From Myxococcaceae bacterium (GTDB lineage: Bacteria; Myxococcota_A; Polyangia; Polyangiales; Ga0077539), in NCBI GenBank assembly GCA_004297725.1, contig SCUS01000013.1, positions 1 to 52,625 of the forward strand: a stretch of DNA of 52,625 nucleotides, in the 5' to 3' direction. A program made the translations under genes and the position numbers. Within the stretch, counting starts at the first letter, position 1. Each line of letters opens with the position of its first letter. Shown piece after piece: positions 9,011 through 17,146 of the stretch. Below the pieces are notes generated by a model, which was not told where the DNA came from, did no database searches, and was given only the letters and a program-made list of their open reading frames with translations.

Positions 9011-11359
9011 ATGCGATGGGTCGTCGAGCTTCCCGCGCCATCCGGCGGCACCGCCGCCACAGTGACCGTCGAATCAGACTCCTGGGCTGGCGCGCTGAGT
9101 AGCGCCCGAGGAGGGGTCTCGATACGGAAGTTTCGCTGCGAGTTCGAGAACGATGGCGTCGTTCGGGTCAACGATCTCGAGGCCAACGAGCGCTACACCG
9201 TGCGCCCCTACCGCGCGTCGGTGGTGCCTGCGGCAGATTTGCCCGCCGAGGCTGCCGCCCCGGCCGTGCTCCGAGGCGTGACCATTCCGCCCGCGAGCGG
9301 TCGGCCGTCACGCGCTCCCGCAACGCCCGGCGCCACCAGCTTCTCGGTGCCCCCTCCTCCCGGAACCTCCGTCGGAATCCCTCCGCGCAGCAGCGTGCCT
9401 CCGGTCTCTCCGATCGCCGCTGATCCGACGGCAGGCATCGATGTCCCTTCGTCGCTCACCAGCACCCTGATCACCTCGGCGGTGACGACCGACCGACCGC
9501 CGTCCGAGGTCGAAGCGACGCCTCCCGTCGCCCAGCCCGCGGTCGTCGCGGCGCCCGTGAAGGCTGCGGAGACCGCTCCGGCGAGCGCCGACCTCGCGGC
9601 CACCTCCGTCGACCTCCCCATCTTCGTCGCGCCTCCGGCGCCCGCAGCCCCAGCCGTGGTGGTCACCGCCGACGTGCCCAGCGAGCGCCCTGCCGTCAAT
9701 GGCAACGACCCTGAGGTCACGACCGTCGCCAGCACGCTCCTGTTCGAGCGCGATCAGGACCCCAGCGCGACGAACCCGCTCACCTATCGAGAGCGCGTCT
9801 TCACGGTGGCGCCCGGCACCACCGTCGCCCAGGCCGAGGCCCTCGCACGGCAGGCGCTCACGACGCTGAAGCGCTCCCTCGCGACCCGCCCTCGCGGTCG
9901 CTATGTGACCGTCGCCGTCTTCGACCACGTCTTCTCTCACCGTCCCTCGGAGTCGCCCCTCGTCGTCCTCCGCTGGAAGGATTGGCGCAGCGACGTGGCC
10001 GAGCTTCAGGTGCGCCCCGCGCTCGCGGCCGTCGCGCCCGTCCCGCCTCCTGCTCCCGCCGAGCTGGCTCCGCCCCCTGCGCCCGCTCCCGAGGCTCCGA
10101 TCGTCGAGACGAAGCCTGCGCCCGCCCCCGAGGCTCCGATCGTCGAGACGAAGCCTGCGCCCGCCGTGGTCGAGACCGCCCCTTCGCCCGTCACGGCGGA
10201 GGCAGCCCCGATCGTCGTCGAGGCCGCGCCCGTCCCGGTCCCCGTCGCGGTCGAGCCTCCGCCCGCACCCGCTCCCGTGGTGGTCGAGCCTGCGCCCGTC
10301 CCCGTCGCGGTCGAACCTCCGCCCGCGCCCGCTCCCGTCGTGGTCGAGCCTGCGCCCGTCCCCGTCGCGGTCGAGCCTCCGCCCGCCCCGCCGCCCACGC
10401 CCGTGGTGGTCGAGCCTGCGCCGACTCCCGTGGTGGTCGCGGTCGAGCCTGCACCCGCAGCGGTTGCGGCCGAGCCTGCGCCCGTCGTGGCCCCGCCTGC
10501 CCCTGCTGCGGTCGAAGCTGCCGCTCCGGTAGCGGAAGCGGTTCCTTCGAAGGTCGAGGCCCCCGCGGTGGTCACCGAGGCTCCGGCCGAGGCAGCCCCC
10601 GCCCCGACTCCCGTGGCCGAGGTCAGCGCCTCCCCCGAGATCGAGACCTCCGGGGAGCACGAGGCCGCTGGCAGCGAGTCGACCGTCGGCGAGTCCGGCG
10701 GGCGTCGCAAGAAGCGGCGCGGCCGTCGTGAGTCGCAGCCCTCGCTCCCGAAGCCCGAGCCGGTGGCAGCGGTCGAGGCCCCCGCGGTGGCCGACGATCG
10801 CAAGCGCTTCACCGGCGGCCGTCGCGGGCCCGATCTGCTCAGCGACCTGTTCGACTCGGTGATGGAGCTGTCGTTCCAGCACAGCGCGCCGGAGGCCTGC
10901 TCGTTCGTCGCCGGGGTCATCACGCAGAACCTCCGCTGCGACGCCGTGCTGGTCTTCAGCTACGACATCAACCGCGACGAGTTCGTGGTGCACGGCGAGG
11001 CAAACACCGGCCGCATGGAGGATCGGGTGCGCGCGAAGTCCGGCTCCTACGGGGTCGCCACGCGCTCCAAGCGGGGCGTGAACCTCGTCGCAGCCAAGGG
11101 CGACGACCGCGCCGACGAGGGCTGCGAGGGCGGTCCGGCGATGTTCGTCCCGGCGCTCTTCCACGACCGGCTCTTCGCGCTGGTGCAGGTGGCGCGCCTC
11201 CCTGGCTCACCGGCCTTCGAGGCCGATGAGCTCGACGCGGCGACCTACATCTCCGGCCAGCTCGCGGAGGCGCTCTCGCACGTCTCGATGCGCCAGACCG
11301 CGGCCGACCTCTCCGAGCACAAGCCCGCGCCCGCGAAGGACACCGGCCGCCGCCGCTGA
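9011..11359 (+). CDS. Large Pro/Ala-repeat protein with C-terminal GAF domain
   Basis: 782 residues. Residues 1-70 form a compact, conserved-looking domain (MRWVVELPAPSGG ... EANERYTVRPY). A ~540-residue linker extremely rich in Pro, Ala and Val follows, with tandem units such as PAPVPVAVEPP and PEAPIVETKPA. A short basic patch (GRRKKRRGRRESQ, ~567-579) precedes a GAF-like domain from ~612 (DLFDSVMELSFQHSAPEACSF ... CDAVLVFSYD ... FVPALFHDRLFALVQVAR). GAF domains bind small ligands or mediate dimerisation; the ligand cannot be predicted. A GGAAGG-like Shine-Dalgarno (GGAAGG, 8993-8998) lies upstream of the ATG. It is divergent from the degenerate OmpR regulator, so co-regulation is possible. 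Confidence 0.8.
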   Translation: MRWVVELPAPSGGTAATVTVESDSWAGALSSARGGVSIRKFRCEFENDGVVRVNDLEANERYTVRPYRASVVPAADLPAEAAAPAVLRGVTIPPASGRPSRAPATPGATSFSVPPPPGTSVGIPPRSSVPPVSPIAADPTAGIDVPSSLTSTLITSAVTTDRPPSEVEATPPVAQPAVVAAPVKAAETAPASADLAATSVDLPIFVAPPAPAAPAVVVTADVPSERPAVNGNDPEVTTVASTLLFERDQDPSATNPLTYRERVFTVAPGTTVAQAEALARQALTTLKRSLATRPRGRYVTVAVFDHVFSHRPSESPLVVLRWKDWRSDVAELQVRPALAAVAPVPPPAPAELAPPPAPAPEAPIVETKPAPAPEAPIVETKPAPAVVETAPSPVTAEAAPIVVEAAPVPVPVAVEPPPAPAPVVVEPAPVPVAVEPPPAPAPVVVEPAPVPVAVEPPPAPPPTPVVVEPAPTPVVVAVEPAPAAVAAEPAPVVAPPAPAAVEAAAPVAEAVPSKVEAPAVVTEAPAEAAPAPTPVAEVSASPEIETSGEHEAAGSESTVGESGGRRKKRRGRRESQPSLPKPEPVAAVEAPAVADDRKRFTGGRRGPDLLSDLFDSVMELSFQHSAPEACSFVAGVITQNLRCDAVLVFSYDINRDEFVVHGEANTGRMEDRVRAKSGSYGVATRSKRGVNLVAAKGDDRADEGCEGGPAMFVPALFHDRLFALVQVARLPGSPAFEADELDAATYISGQLAEALSHVSMRQTAADLSEHKPAPAKDTGRRR
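10227..10390 (+). repeat. 60-bp tandem repeat in the linker of the GAF protein
   Basis: About 2.7 near-identical copies of a 60-bp unit encode a 20-residue Pro/Ala/Val unit; lines of sequence 60 bp apart match almost base for base. A second, 39-bp repeat (units of PEAPIVETKPAPA) lies just upstream at about 10085-10165. Both keep the reading frame, so copy-number change would alter linker length only. Confidence 0.85.
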
Positions 11360-11395
11360 CCCTTGCCCTCCCCGCGGTGATCGGGGGGGTAAAGG

Positions 11396-12331
11396 TCAGT
11401 GCGGGGTGGCCGCGGCGTCCAGGTCTTCCTGGATCCAGTCGCGGAGCATCGGGCGCTCGATGGGCAGGTCGTAGCGGCGACCGTTGATGAAGATCGCCGG
11501 GGTGCCGCTGATCTCCAGGCGCTCGCCCTCGCGACGCGTCGCAGCGATCTCCGCCTCCACCTCGGCCGAGGCGCTGTCCGCGCGGAAGCGCGCCATGTCG
11601 AGGCCGAGCTGCTGGGCGTAGCGGTTGAGGTCGGCGGTCTCGAGCGAGCGCTGGTTGGTGAAGAGCAGCTCGTGCATCTCCCAGAACTTCCCCTGACGTC
11701 CCGCCGCGAGCGCGGCGCGGGCGGCGGCCAGCGCGTGGGTGTGCCCGCTGAGCGGGAAGTTCATGTGCACCACCCGGAGCCGGCCGGGGAAGTCGTGCTC
11801 CACCTGGCGGATGATCGGGATCGCGTGAGCGCAGTGGGGGCACTCGTAGTCGCTGAACTCGACCAGCGTGACGGGCGCGTTCGCGGGGCCGTGCGACGGG
11901 GCGCCGGTGGTGTTCACCTGCGCGGCGTTGGCGGGGCTGTAGCGCAGCCGGAGCTGCTCCGAGGCGTCGTCGCGGCTGCGGCCGTCGCGCACCATGCGGG
12001 CGAGGAAGCGGAGCGCCGGGACGCAGGTGCGGCAGGGCCTACGGTCGCGCGCGCAGACCGCGAGGGAGTACGGGTCGCCGCAGGTCGAGAGCTCTTCGTT
12101 GGCGAGCGACCAGAAGCTCTCGCGCTCGCTGGCGCTGAGGTCGGCGAGGTCGATGCCCGGGATCGCGGTCACGTCGCCCTGGCGCGCCGCCGCGGGCGCA
12201 GGCGCGTCCTGCGCGGCGCCGCGGGTCGCGGAGTCGGGCGTCGAGCCGACACGGTTGTTGCGGCAGCTCGCGCCGAAGCCGACCCCTGCGAGGACCAGCA
12301 CGACGCACAAGGCGAGACGAGGACGAGCCAT
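11396..12331 (-). CDS. DsbA-family thioredoxin-fold protein (exported)
   Basis: 311 residues. The N-terminus (MARPRLALCVVLVLAGVGFG, then ASC) is an export signal; Cys23 could be lipidated but the lipobox is weak. Residues ~80-130 form a Cys-rich helical domain (C84, C93, C100, C103). The thioredoxin-like domain begins near 145, with the active site CPHC at 164-167 (SDYECPHCAHAIP), and the cis-Pro motif EISGTPAIFING. DsbA/DsbC-type proteins oxidise or isomerise disulfides in the periplasm. The extra Cys-rich domain preceding a DsbA fold is unusual. It is the last gene of the minus-strand envelope cluster, convergent with the GAF gene 36 bp away. The ATG at 12331 was chosen for the signal peptide; the longer frame upstream overlaps the neighbouring lipoprotein gene. 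Confidence 0.88.
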   Translation of the reverse strand: MARPRLALCVVLVLAGVGFGASCRNNRVGSTPDSATRGAAQDAPAPAAARQGDVTAIPGIDLADLSASERESFWSLANEELSTCGDPYSLAVCARDRRPCRTCVPALRFLARMVRDGRSRDDASEQLRLRYSPANAAQVNTTGAPSHGPANAPVTLVEFSDYECPHCAHAIPIIRQVEHDFPGRLRVVHMNFPLSGHTHALAAARAALAAGRQGKFWEMHELLFTNQRSLETADLNRYAQQLGLDMARFRADSASAEVEAEIAATRREGERLEISGTPAIFINGRRYDLPIERPMLRDWIQEDLDAAATPH

Positions 12332-12374
12332 GAGGGAGGGCTCTACGTTGCGGCTCGCGAGGGTGTCAAGACGC

Positions 12375-13184
12375 TCAATTGTCCGGGGCGCCAGCGGTGA
12401 CCCAATCGACGACGAGGCGGATCTCCTCCTCGCGGAGCGGTGCCCTCCCGAGGGGCATCCGAGCACCCCAGATCGGGCCATCTCCGAGGAGCTTGTAGAC
12501 GAGGTAGCTGTACTCGGGACGCCCCTGCCCCGCGGTGATCCCGGGGTCGATGAGGGGCAGCGTCGACCAGCGCGGATCGAGCATCTCCAGCGCCACCCGG
12601 TCGGCCCGCTGTCGCGCCAGGACGCCCACGCACGAGGCGCGGATCGCGCGCGCCGACGAGAGGTCGAGACCCATGGCGGGCGTGAGCTCACCGTGGCAGC
12701 CGCCGCCGGTGCAGTGCTGGCTGAGCAGCGGAGCGATGTCGCGGCGGAGCGAGGGCACCGGGTCACGGGGCACCGGCTCGCGGACGGTGGGGAGGAAGCG
12801 CACGACCACCGGGGCCGCGAGGGCGCTGCCGTCCCAGGAGCGGATGCCGTCGCCCACGGTGAGGACGTACTCGAGCCCGGGGCGCAGGTCGTTGGGGTTG
12901 GGGTAGAGGCTGAGCTCGCGGCGCAGCACGTCGTAGCGGAGACCGCCGAAGGCCTGGAGGCCGCCGGTGGTCACCCGAAGCTGGGAGCGGGTGATGGTGG
13001 AGGGAGCGAGCAGCCGGTCGAAGCGCACCCTCAGCGGAGGACCGATGGGGTGCGTTCCACGACCGCCGTCCGGAGCGGACGGGGTCGTTTCAACGACGCG
13101 GAGCGGGTCAGGGGTGGGGGAGTCGGCGGGTCGCGTGTCGCACGCGCCCAACCAGAGGACAGCGGCAATCAGGAATCGGCGTAC
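12375..13184 (-). CDS. Lipoprotein with Ig-like and heme-c-like motif; start codon unclear
   Basis: About 269 residues. A signal with a good lipobox (FLIAAVLWLGAC) is followed by a Thr/Pro linker, an Ig-like (SbsA-type) domain (RVRFDRLLAPSTI ... GLEYVLTVGDGIRSWDGS) and a C-terminal domain with HCTGGGCHG, a CX4CH sequence that could bind heme c (CX2CH is normal; CX4CH is known from some multiheme cytochromes). The end (REEEIRLVVDWVTAGAP) resembles the closing helix of cytochrome-c-like domains of myxobacterial and planctomycete lipoproteins. No ATG, GTG or TTG precedes the signal peptide within the plausible range: the frame holds GTA (13184) and CTG (13172). The CTG overlaps the stop of the 84-residue gene as CTGA. 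The next start codons, at 13472 and 13460, would include the whole upstream gene out of frame. Confidence 0.7.
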   Translation of the reverse strand, partial: VRRFLIAAVLWLGACDTRPADSPTPDPLRVVETTPSAPDGGRGTHPIGPPLRVRFDRLLAPSTITRSQLRVTTGGLQAFGGLRYDVLRRELSLYPNPNDLRPGLEYVLTVGDGIRSWDGSALAAPVVVRFLPTVREPVPRDPVPSLRRDIAPLLSQHCTGGGCHGELTPAMGLDLSSARAIRASCVGVLARQRADRVALEMLDPRWSTLPLIDPGITAGQGRPEYSYLVYKLLGDGPIWGARMPLGRAPLREEEIRLVVDWVTAGAPDN

Positions 13185-13423
13185 TCGTTGATCTGCTCGC
13201 GCACCACCTGGTCGGTGATGCCGCTGGTGATCATTGGCTTGAGCACATCGGCCAGTGTCAGGAGCATGTCGTCGACCGAGCCCTCCTGATTGAGCTTCTG
13301 CAAGAGCTGACGTGACTCGTGGCTGTCGTCCTTCCGAAGAAACTCGCGGACGGCGTCGATGCCGATGTCGCCCTGGAAGTCCAACTGGATGTTTTCGAGC
13401 AGATAACGGACAAGTTCCTTCAC
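13169..13423 (-). CDS. Conserved-looking small cytoplasmic protein, 84 aa
   Basis: Starts at GTG 13423 with a strong Shine-Dalgarno (GAGGAGGG, six bases upstream). The composition (many charged residues, no membrane segment, e.g. VRYLLENIQLDFQGD and LLQKLNQEGSVDDMLLTLAD) predicts a small all-helical protein. No known family was recognised. It is between the PQQ/HEAT lipoprotein (122 bp upstream) and the heme-motif lipoprotein, whose start overlaps its end, so it is likely co-transcribed with them. Confidence 0.8.
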   Translation of the reverse strand: MKELVRYLLENIQLDFQGDIGIDAVREFLRKDDSHESRQLLQKLNQEGSVDDMLLTLADVLKPMITSGITDQVVREQINEYADS

Positions 13424-13545
13424 AGACGCCCTCCTCGGGATCGGTGCGCGATCGCACGCGGGACCGTCTCATAGCCCCACCCCTGACAGGGCGGCAAGGC
13501 CAAAGTACACCCCGTACGACCCTACGCGGTCGACGGGGATTCCCC

Positions 13546-16140
13546 TCACTCCTCCCACCAGGGCCGCTGCGCAGGCGTACCCGGCACGGTCGGGGTGGTA
13601 GGCGTCGTGGGCGTGCCCGGCGTGGTGGGCGTCGTGGGCGTGGTCGGCCCGGTGCCGGGGCGAACCGTCGCCGGCGGGGTGCCGGGGCGGACCGGCGGCG
13701 GCGGGTTCTCGACCTCCAGCGTCGGCGCCGAGACCAGCCACCAGGGGAGCTCCCGGCCCTGGGCGTCGAGGCCGAGTCCGTTGATGGTCTCGCCGCCGCC
13801 CTGGGCGCGGGCCGCGCGGGTGTCGATCACCCGACGGAACTCCTGGCGCATCTCGCGGAACACCGGGAATTCCAGCGGGAGCACCACCCGGTCCATGCAC
13901 GAGCGCAGCTCGGCGTCGGCGGGCGCGTAGGTGGCCAGGCGCACCCGCGAGCGCTGCGCGGTGAGCGCGGCCATCTGCGAGCCCGTCCAGGTGAGCGCCT
14001 CCTCGGAGGTCGTCGGGTGCGTCACGCCGTCGGCCCCGGCGGTGCGCGCCGGGGGGTTGGCCTCCATCAGCCGCCGGGGAAGCTCGCTGCGGAGCGTGAC
14101 GACCACGCGGATCTGGTTGAGCGCGGGGTTGCGGCTCACGGCCCCCTGGGCGCACTCCCTCACCTCGTCGAGGTGGGCGTTCCATGCCTCGTCGAAGGCC
14201 GCGTCGGTGAGCGACGGGGGCACCGTCGCCTGGAGTTCGTGCAGGCGGTTGACCTCGGCCTGGAGCGCGGCCTGTCGCTCGGCCTCGGTCTGCTGGGTCT
14301 CCCGGCGCTGGATGTCCGAGGCGTCGCGCTGCTGAAGCTCGGTGACGTGCGCCCGGGCGAGCGGGTTCACCCGGGTGTCCTCCGAGAGCTGCTGGAGCCA
14401 GGCGCGCGCCGACGCGTCTCCGTGGCGGAAGATCGCGTCGATGGCGGTGTTCATGGCCACCACGCGCTCGGGGCCGCGGAAGGTGCTGTCCGACCGGTAC
14501 ATCTGCACCCACCGTTGGAACACCGGGACCGCGCTCCCCTCGCCCAGCGCCCCGATCGCGTTGATGACGTCGGGGAGCGACTCCATCGGGGTCTCATGGT
14601 CGAGGAGGTGGGCGGTGAGCCCCGGCACGGCCTCGCGGGCGTTCATCGCCACCAGCGTCGGCGCGATGACCTGCAGCGGCGGGGCGGAGTGGTTCTCGAG
14701 GTAGTCGAAGTGCTCCTCGAGGGCAGCGACGAGGAAGCGCGCTCCCGTGCGGCGGGTCTGCAGCGCCGTGGCGATGCTCTGCCGGAGCTGCACCGGGATC
14801 GACCGCTGCGTATAGAGGTCGAGCAGGTCGTGGGTGACCTCCTCGTCCTCCAGGCGCGCGAGGCGGGTCACGAGAAACGACCGCAGCGGCACCAGGCGGT
14901 TGTCGGGGTCGCGGATGAGCGAGACGAGCTGCTCTCGCGCGCTGCCCTCCGGGGCGGTGCGCTCGGCCGGGAGCGCGAGGCCCCCGACGTCCATCGCGAT
15001 GGCCCCGACCTGGGCGTTGAGCTGAGAGACGACTCCGACCGCCCCGGTGGCCGGGTCGATGCCCCGCACGTGGCCGCCGGCGGAGACCACGAAGAGCCCC
15101 GTCGGGGTGAGCTCCATGGCCTCGACGTCCTCCTCGAGGCGCACGGCCCAGCGCACTCCGCCGGTCGCGGCGTCCACCGCGAGGACGTCGTGGTAGTAGG
15201 ACGCGTAGATCGTGTCGCCCTGCACCGTGAGGCGTCCGCCCTCCGCGGGCGCGCCCGGCAGGAAGGTGAAGCCGATGCGGTCGCGCGCGGTCCGGGTGCC
15301 GGTCGTGGGCTGGAAGGCGTCGCGGTGGATGAGCGGGTCGCCGGGGATCCCCTCGAAGGGGTTGGCGAGAAACTGGCTACCCGCGCGGGTGCCCGAGGCG
15401 CTGTCGGCGTTGAGGCGGTAGATGCCGCGGCCGCCGTAGAACACGCCCTGCGGCGAGGCGAACACCCAGGAGAGCACGTCGTCGGTCGAGCGAAGGCGCG
15501 CCCGCTCGACGCCGGTGCCGAGGTCGAGCACCGCGATGCTCTGCCGGTCCCACGGAACGAACGCGAGCCCCCCCTTGGCGGCGGGCCGACCGAGGATGCC
15601 GCCGACCTCGTGGGTCCAGCGCTCGCTGCCGCTGCGGGCGTCGACCGCCTGCACCCGGCCCGCGCGTCGGCTGCCGCCGGTGAGTCCCGCGGCGAAGCAC
15701 ATCACGAGGGTGTCGCCGTCGCGGTCGGCGCCCGCGAACTCCAGGCCGTTGTGGTCGACGTGGCCCCGCTCGGCGCCGGTGGCGAGGTCGAGCACCTTCG
15801 TCGACGATCCGACCTCCACCACCACGGCGTCGCCGAGGATCTCCGGCGTGCTCGACGCGGCCATCGGCCGGGACCAGAGCGCCTGGCCCGTCTGCACGTC
15901 GTACACGGCGACCGCGCGCCCTTCGCCCTGGATGACCGTGGCGAGCAGCGGTCGGCCCAGGGTGTTGCGCGGCCGGTCGGCGAGGGCGCCCGCGCCGGCG
16001 GTGGCGGCGACCTCACCCAGGCGGCCGCGGTTGTTGTCGCCGAAGCGCGACGAGAAGGCCGTGGTGGTGCGGATCGGGGGCATGCACCCGACGAGACCGG
16101 CGGAGACGAGGGCGGAGAGCGCGAGGGCGCGGCGGTTCAT
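13546..16140 (-). CDS. Lipoprotein with PQQ-like beta-propeller and HEAT-like domain
   Basis: 864 residues from the ATG at 16140, which overlaps the stop of the upstream HEAT gene by 4 bp. The signal peptide ends in the lipobox LVGC. Residues ~50-400 hold PQQ/WD-type propeller units (VAVYDVQTGQALWSRPM; VQAVDARSGSERWTHEVGG; LAVDAATGGVRWAV). Residues ~420-640 are helical and HEAT-like (LIRDPDNRLVPLRSFLVTRL ... LPDVINAIGALGEGSAVPVF), followed by a coiled-coil-like stretch and a region reminiscent of AgmX/TonB-type C-terminal domains (RECAQGAVSRNPALNQIRVVV). The end is a Thr/Pro repeat (TTPTTPTTPGTP). It resembles no single characterised protein; an envelope assembly or sensing role is inferred from architecture. 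Confidence 0.82.
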   Translation of the reverse strand: MNRRALALSALVSAGLVGCMPPIRTTTAFSSRFGDNNRGRLGEVAATAGAGALADRPRNTLGRPLLATVIQGEGRAVAVYDVQTGQALWSRPMAASSTPEILGDAVVVEVGSSTKVLDLATGAERGHVDHNGLEFAGADRDGDTLVMCFAAGLTGGSRRAGRVQAVDARSGSERWTHEVGGILGRPAAKGGLAFVPWDRQSIAVLDLGTGVERARLRSTDDVLSWVFASPQGVFYGGRGIYRLNADSASGTRAGSQFLANPFEGIPGDPLIHRDAFQPTTGTRTARDRIGFTFLPGAPAEGGRLTVQGDTIYASYYHDVLAVDAATGGVRWAVRLEEDVEAMELTPTGLFVVSAGGHVRGIDPATGAVGVVSQLNAQVGAIAMDVGGLALPAERTAPEGSAREQLVSLIRDPDNRLVPLRSFLVTRLARLEDEEVTHDLLDLYTQRSIPVQLRQSIATALQTRRTGARFLVAALEEHFDYLENHSAPPLQVIAPTLVAMNAREAVPGLTAHLLDHETPMESLPDVINAIGALGEGSAVPVFQRWVQMYRSDSTFRGPERVVAMNTAIDAIFRHGDASARAWLQQLSEDTRVNPLARAHVTELQQRDASDIQRRETQQTEAERQAALQAEVNRLHELQATVPPSLTDAAFDEAWNAHLDEVRECAQGAVSRNPALNQIRVVVTLRSELPRRLMEANPPARTAGADGVTHPTTSEEALTWTGSQMAALTAQRSRVRLATYAPADAELRSCMDRVVLPLEFPVFREMRQEFRRVIDTRAARAQGGGETINGLGLDAQGRELPWWLVSAPTLEVENPPPPVRPGTPPATVRPGTGPTTPTTPTTPGTPTTPTTPTVPGTPAQRPWWEE

Positions 16141-16988
16141 CGGGAGGCTCCTGGCGCGGGGGCGTCGTTGATCTGGCGGATCGCGAGCTCGGCCCGGGCG
16201 CGGGCGCGAGAGCGGTCGGCGGGCGGGAGCTCGCGCACCCACTCCTGGAGGAAGGCCTTCACCTGCGTGGTCGGCGAGCGGGAGACGAGCTGCTCCACGA
16301 TGCGGAGCTTCACGGGGTCGGTCAGGTCGCGTCGGTCGAGGAAGCGCCGGAAGCCGGGGAGGAGCACCGAGAGCGGCGAGTGCCCCACGGACTCGAGCAG
16401 GCGGTCGGCGGCGGCGGCGTCGCCGAGGGCCCCGATGGACTCCGCGGCCTCGGGGATGTTGCGCTCGAAGGCCCGCTGGAGCAGCGAGAGCGAGGCGCGG
16501 GCGTTGATGCGACCGAGGGCCCGGGCGGCCTCGGCGCGGACGCTGTGATCGGAGTCGCGGAGGCCCGACTCGATGAGGGGGCGGCTGCGCTCGTCGCGGA
16601 TCTGGCTGAGCGAGGTCACGGCGCGCTGTCGCACCGCGGCGCGGCGGTGGCGCATCAGCGACCCGAGCTCCTCGATGGCCTCCGGGCGCCCGAGGATGCC
16701 GAGCTTGGTCACGACGAGGTCGAGCAGGTCGTCGGGCAGGCCGCTGCGCACCAGCGTGACGAGCGGGGGCACGGCCTCGGCGGTGCCGATGCGGGTGAGC
16801 GCGTCGACCCCCTCGGTGATCTCGTCGGGGTCGGCGGACTGCAGGCGCTGCGTCGCCTCGCGGAGCGTGAGCGGACGCGCAGCGGCGGTGGCGGTCGCCG
16901 GCGGTCGGGGCTGCGCGGAGGCGGTGGAAAGGGCAGCGAGCGACGCGAGGCAGAAGGACGCGGCGCTGAGCCGGGAGAGGTTGTGCAT
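16137..16988 (-). CDS. Exported HEAT-repeat protein
   Basis: 283 residues with a Sec signal peptide ending in STASAQ (probable cleavage after ASA). The body is a series of HEAT-like helical pairs, e.g. DPDEITEGVDALTRIGTA, RQRAVTSLSQIRDERSRPL, SVRAEAARALGRINARASL, giving a solenoid of about five to six repeats; such scaffolds bind proteins. The ATG at 16988 was chosen because it gives the signal peptide; the longer frame upstream runs into the divergent promoter region. The stop overlaps the start of the PQQ/HEAT lipoprotein, so the two are translationally coupled and probably act together in the periplasm. Confidence 0.85.
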   Translation of the reverse strand: MHNLSRLSAASFCLASLAALSTASAQPRPPATATAAARPLTLREATQRLQSADPDEITEGVDALTRIGTAEAVPPLVTLVRSGLPDDLLDLVVTKLGILGRPEAIEELGSLMRHRRAAVRQRAVTSLSQIRDERSRPLIESGLRDSDHSVRAEAARALGRINARASLSLLQRAFERNIPEAAESIGALGDAAAADRLLESVGHSPLSVLLPGFRRFLDRRDLTDPVKLRIVEQLVSRSPTTQVKAFLQEWVRELPPADRSRARARAELAIRQINDAPAPGASR

Positions 16989-17146
16989 CAATGGGCTCCC
17001 AAGGAATGGGGGACGAGCGGTCGCGGGAGGTTCTAGAACGAGGCAGCGCGCGCGATCAAGGGAGGCCTGGGGGAGCCATGGCGGCTTTGCGCGATGCCGG
17101 GGGTTGCGGGTAGACACCACCGCTCCTGCCCTCCACGACCCACCCG

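Noticed and set aside
9308..11164. Long open frames on the minus strand opposite the GAF protein
   Set aside because: They mirror the Pro/Ala repeats (giving Arg/Gly/Asp-rich runs) and have no domain or signal; they are a by-product of high GC.
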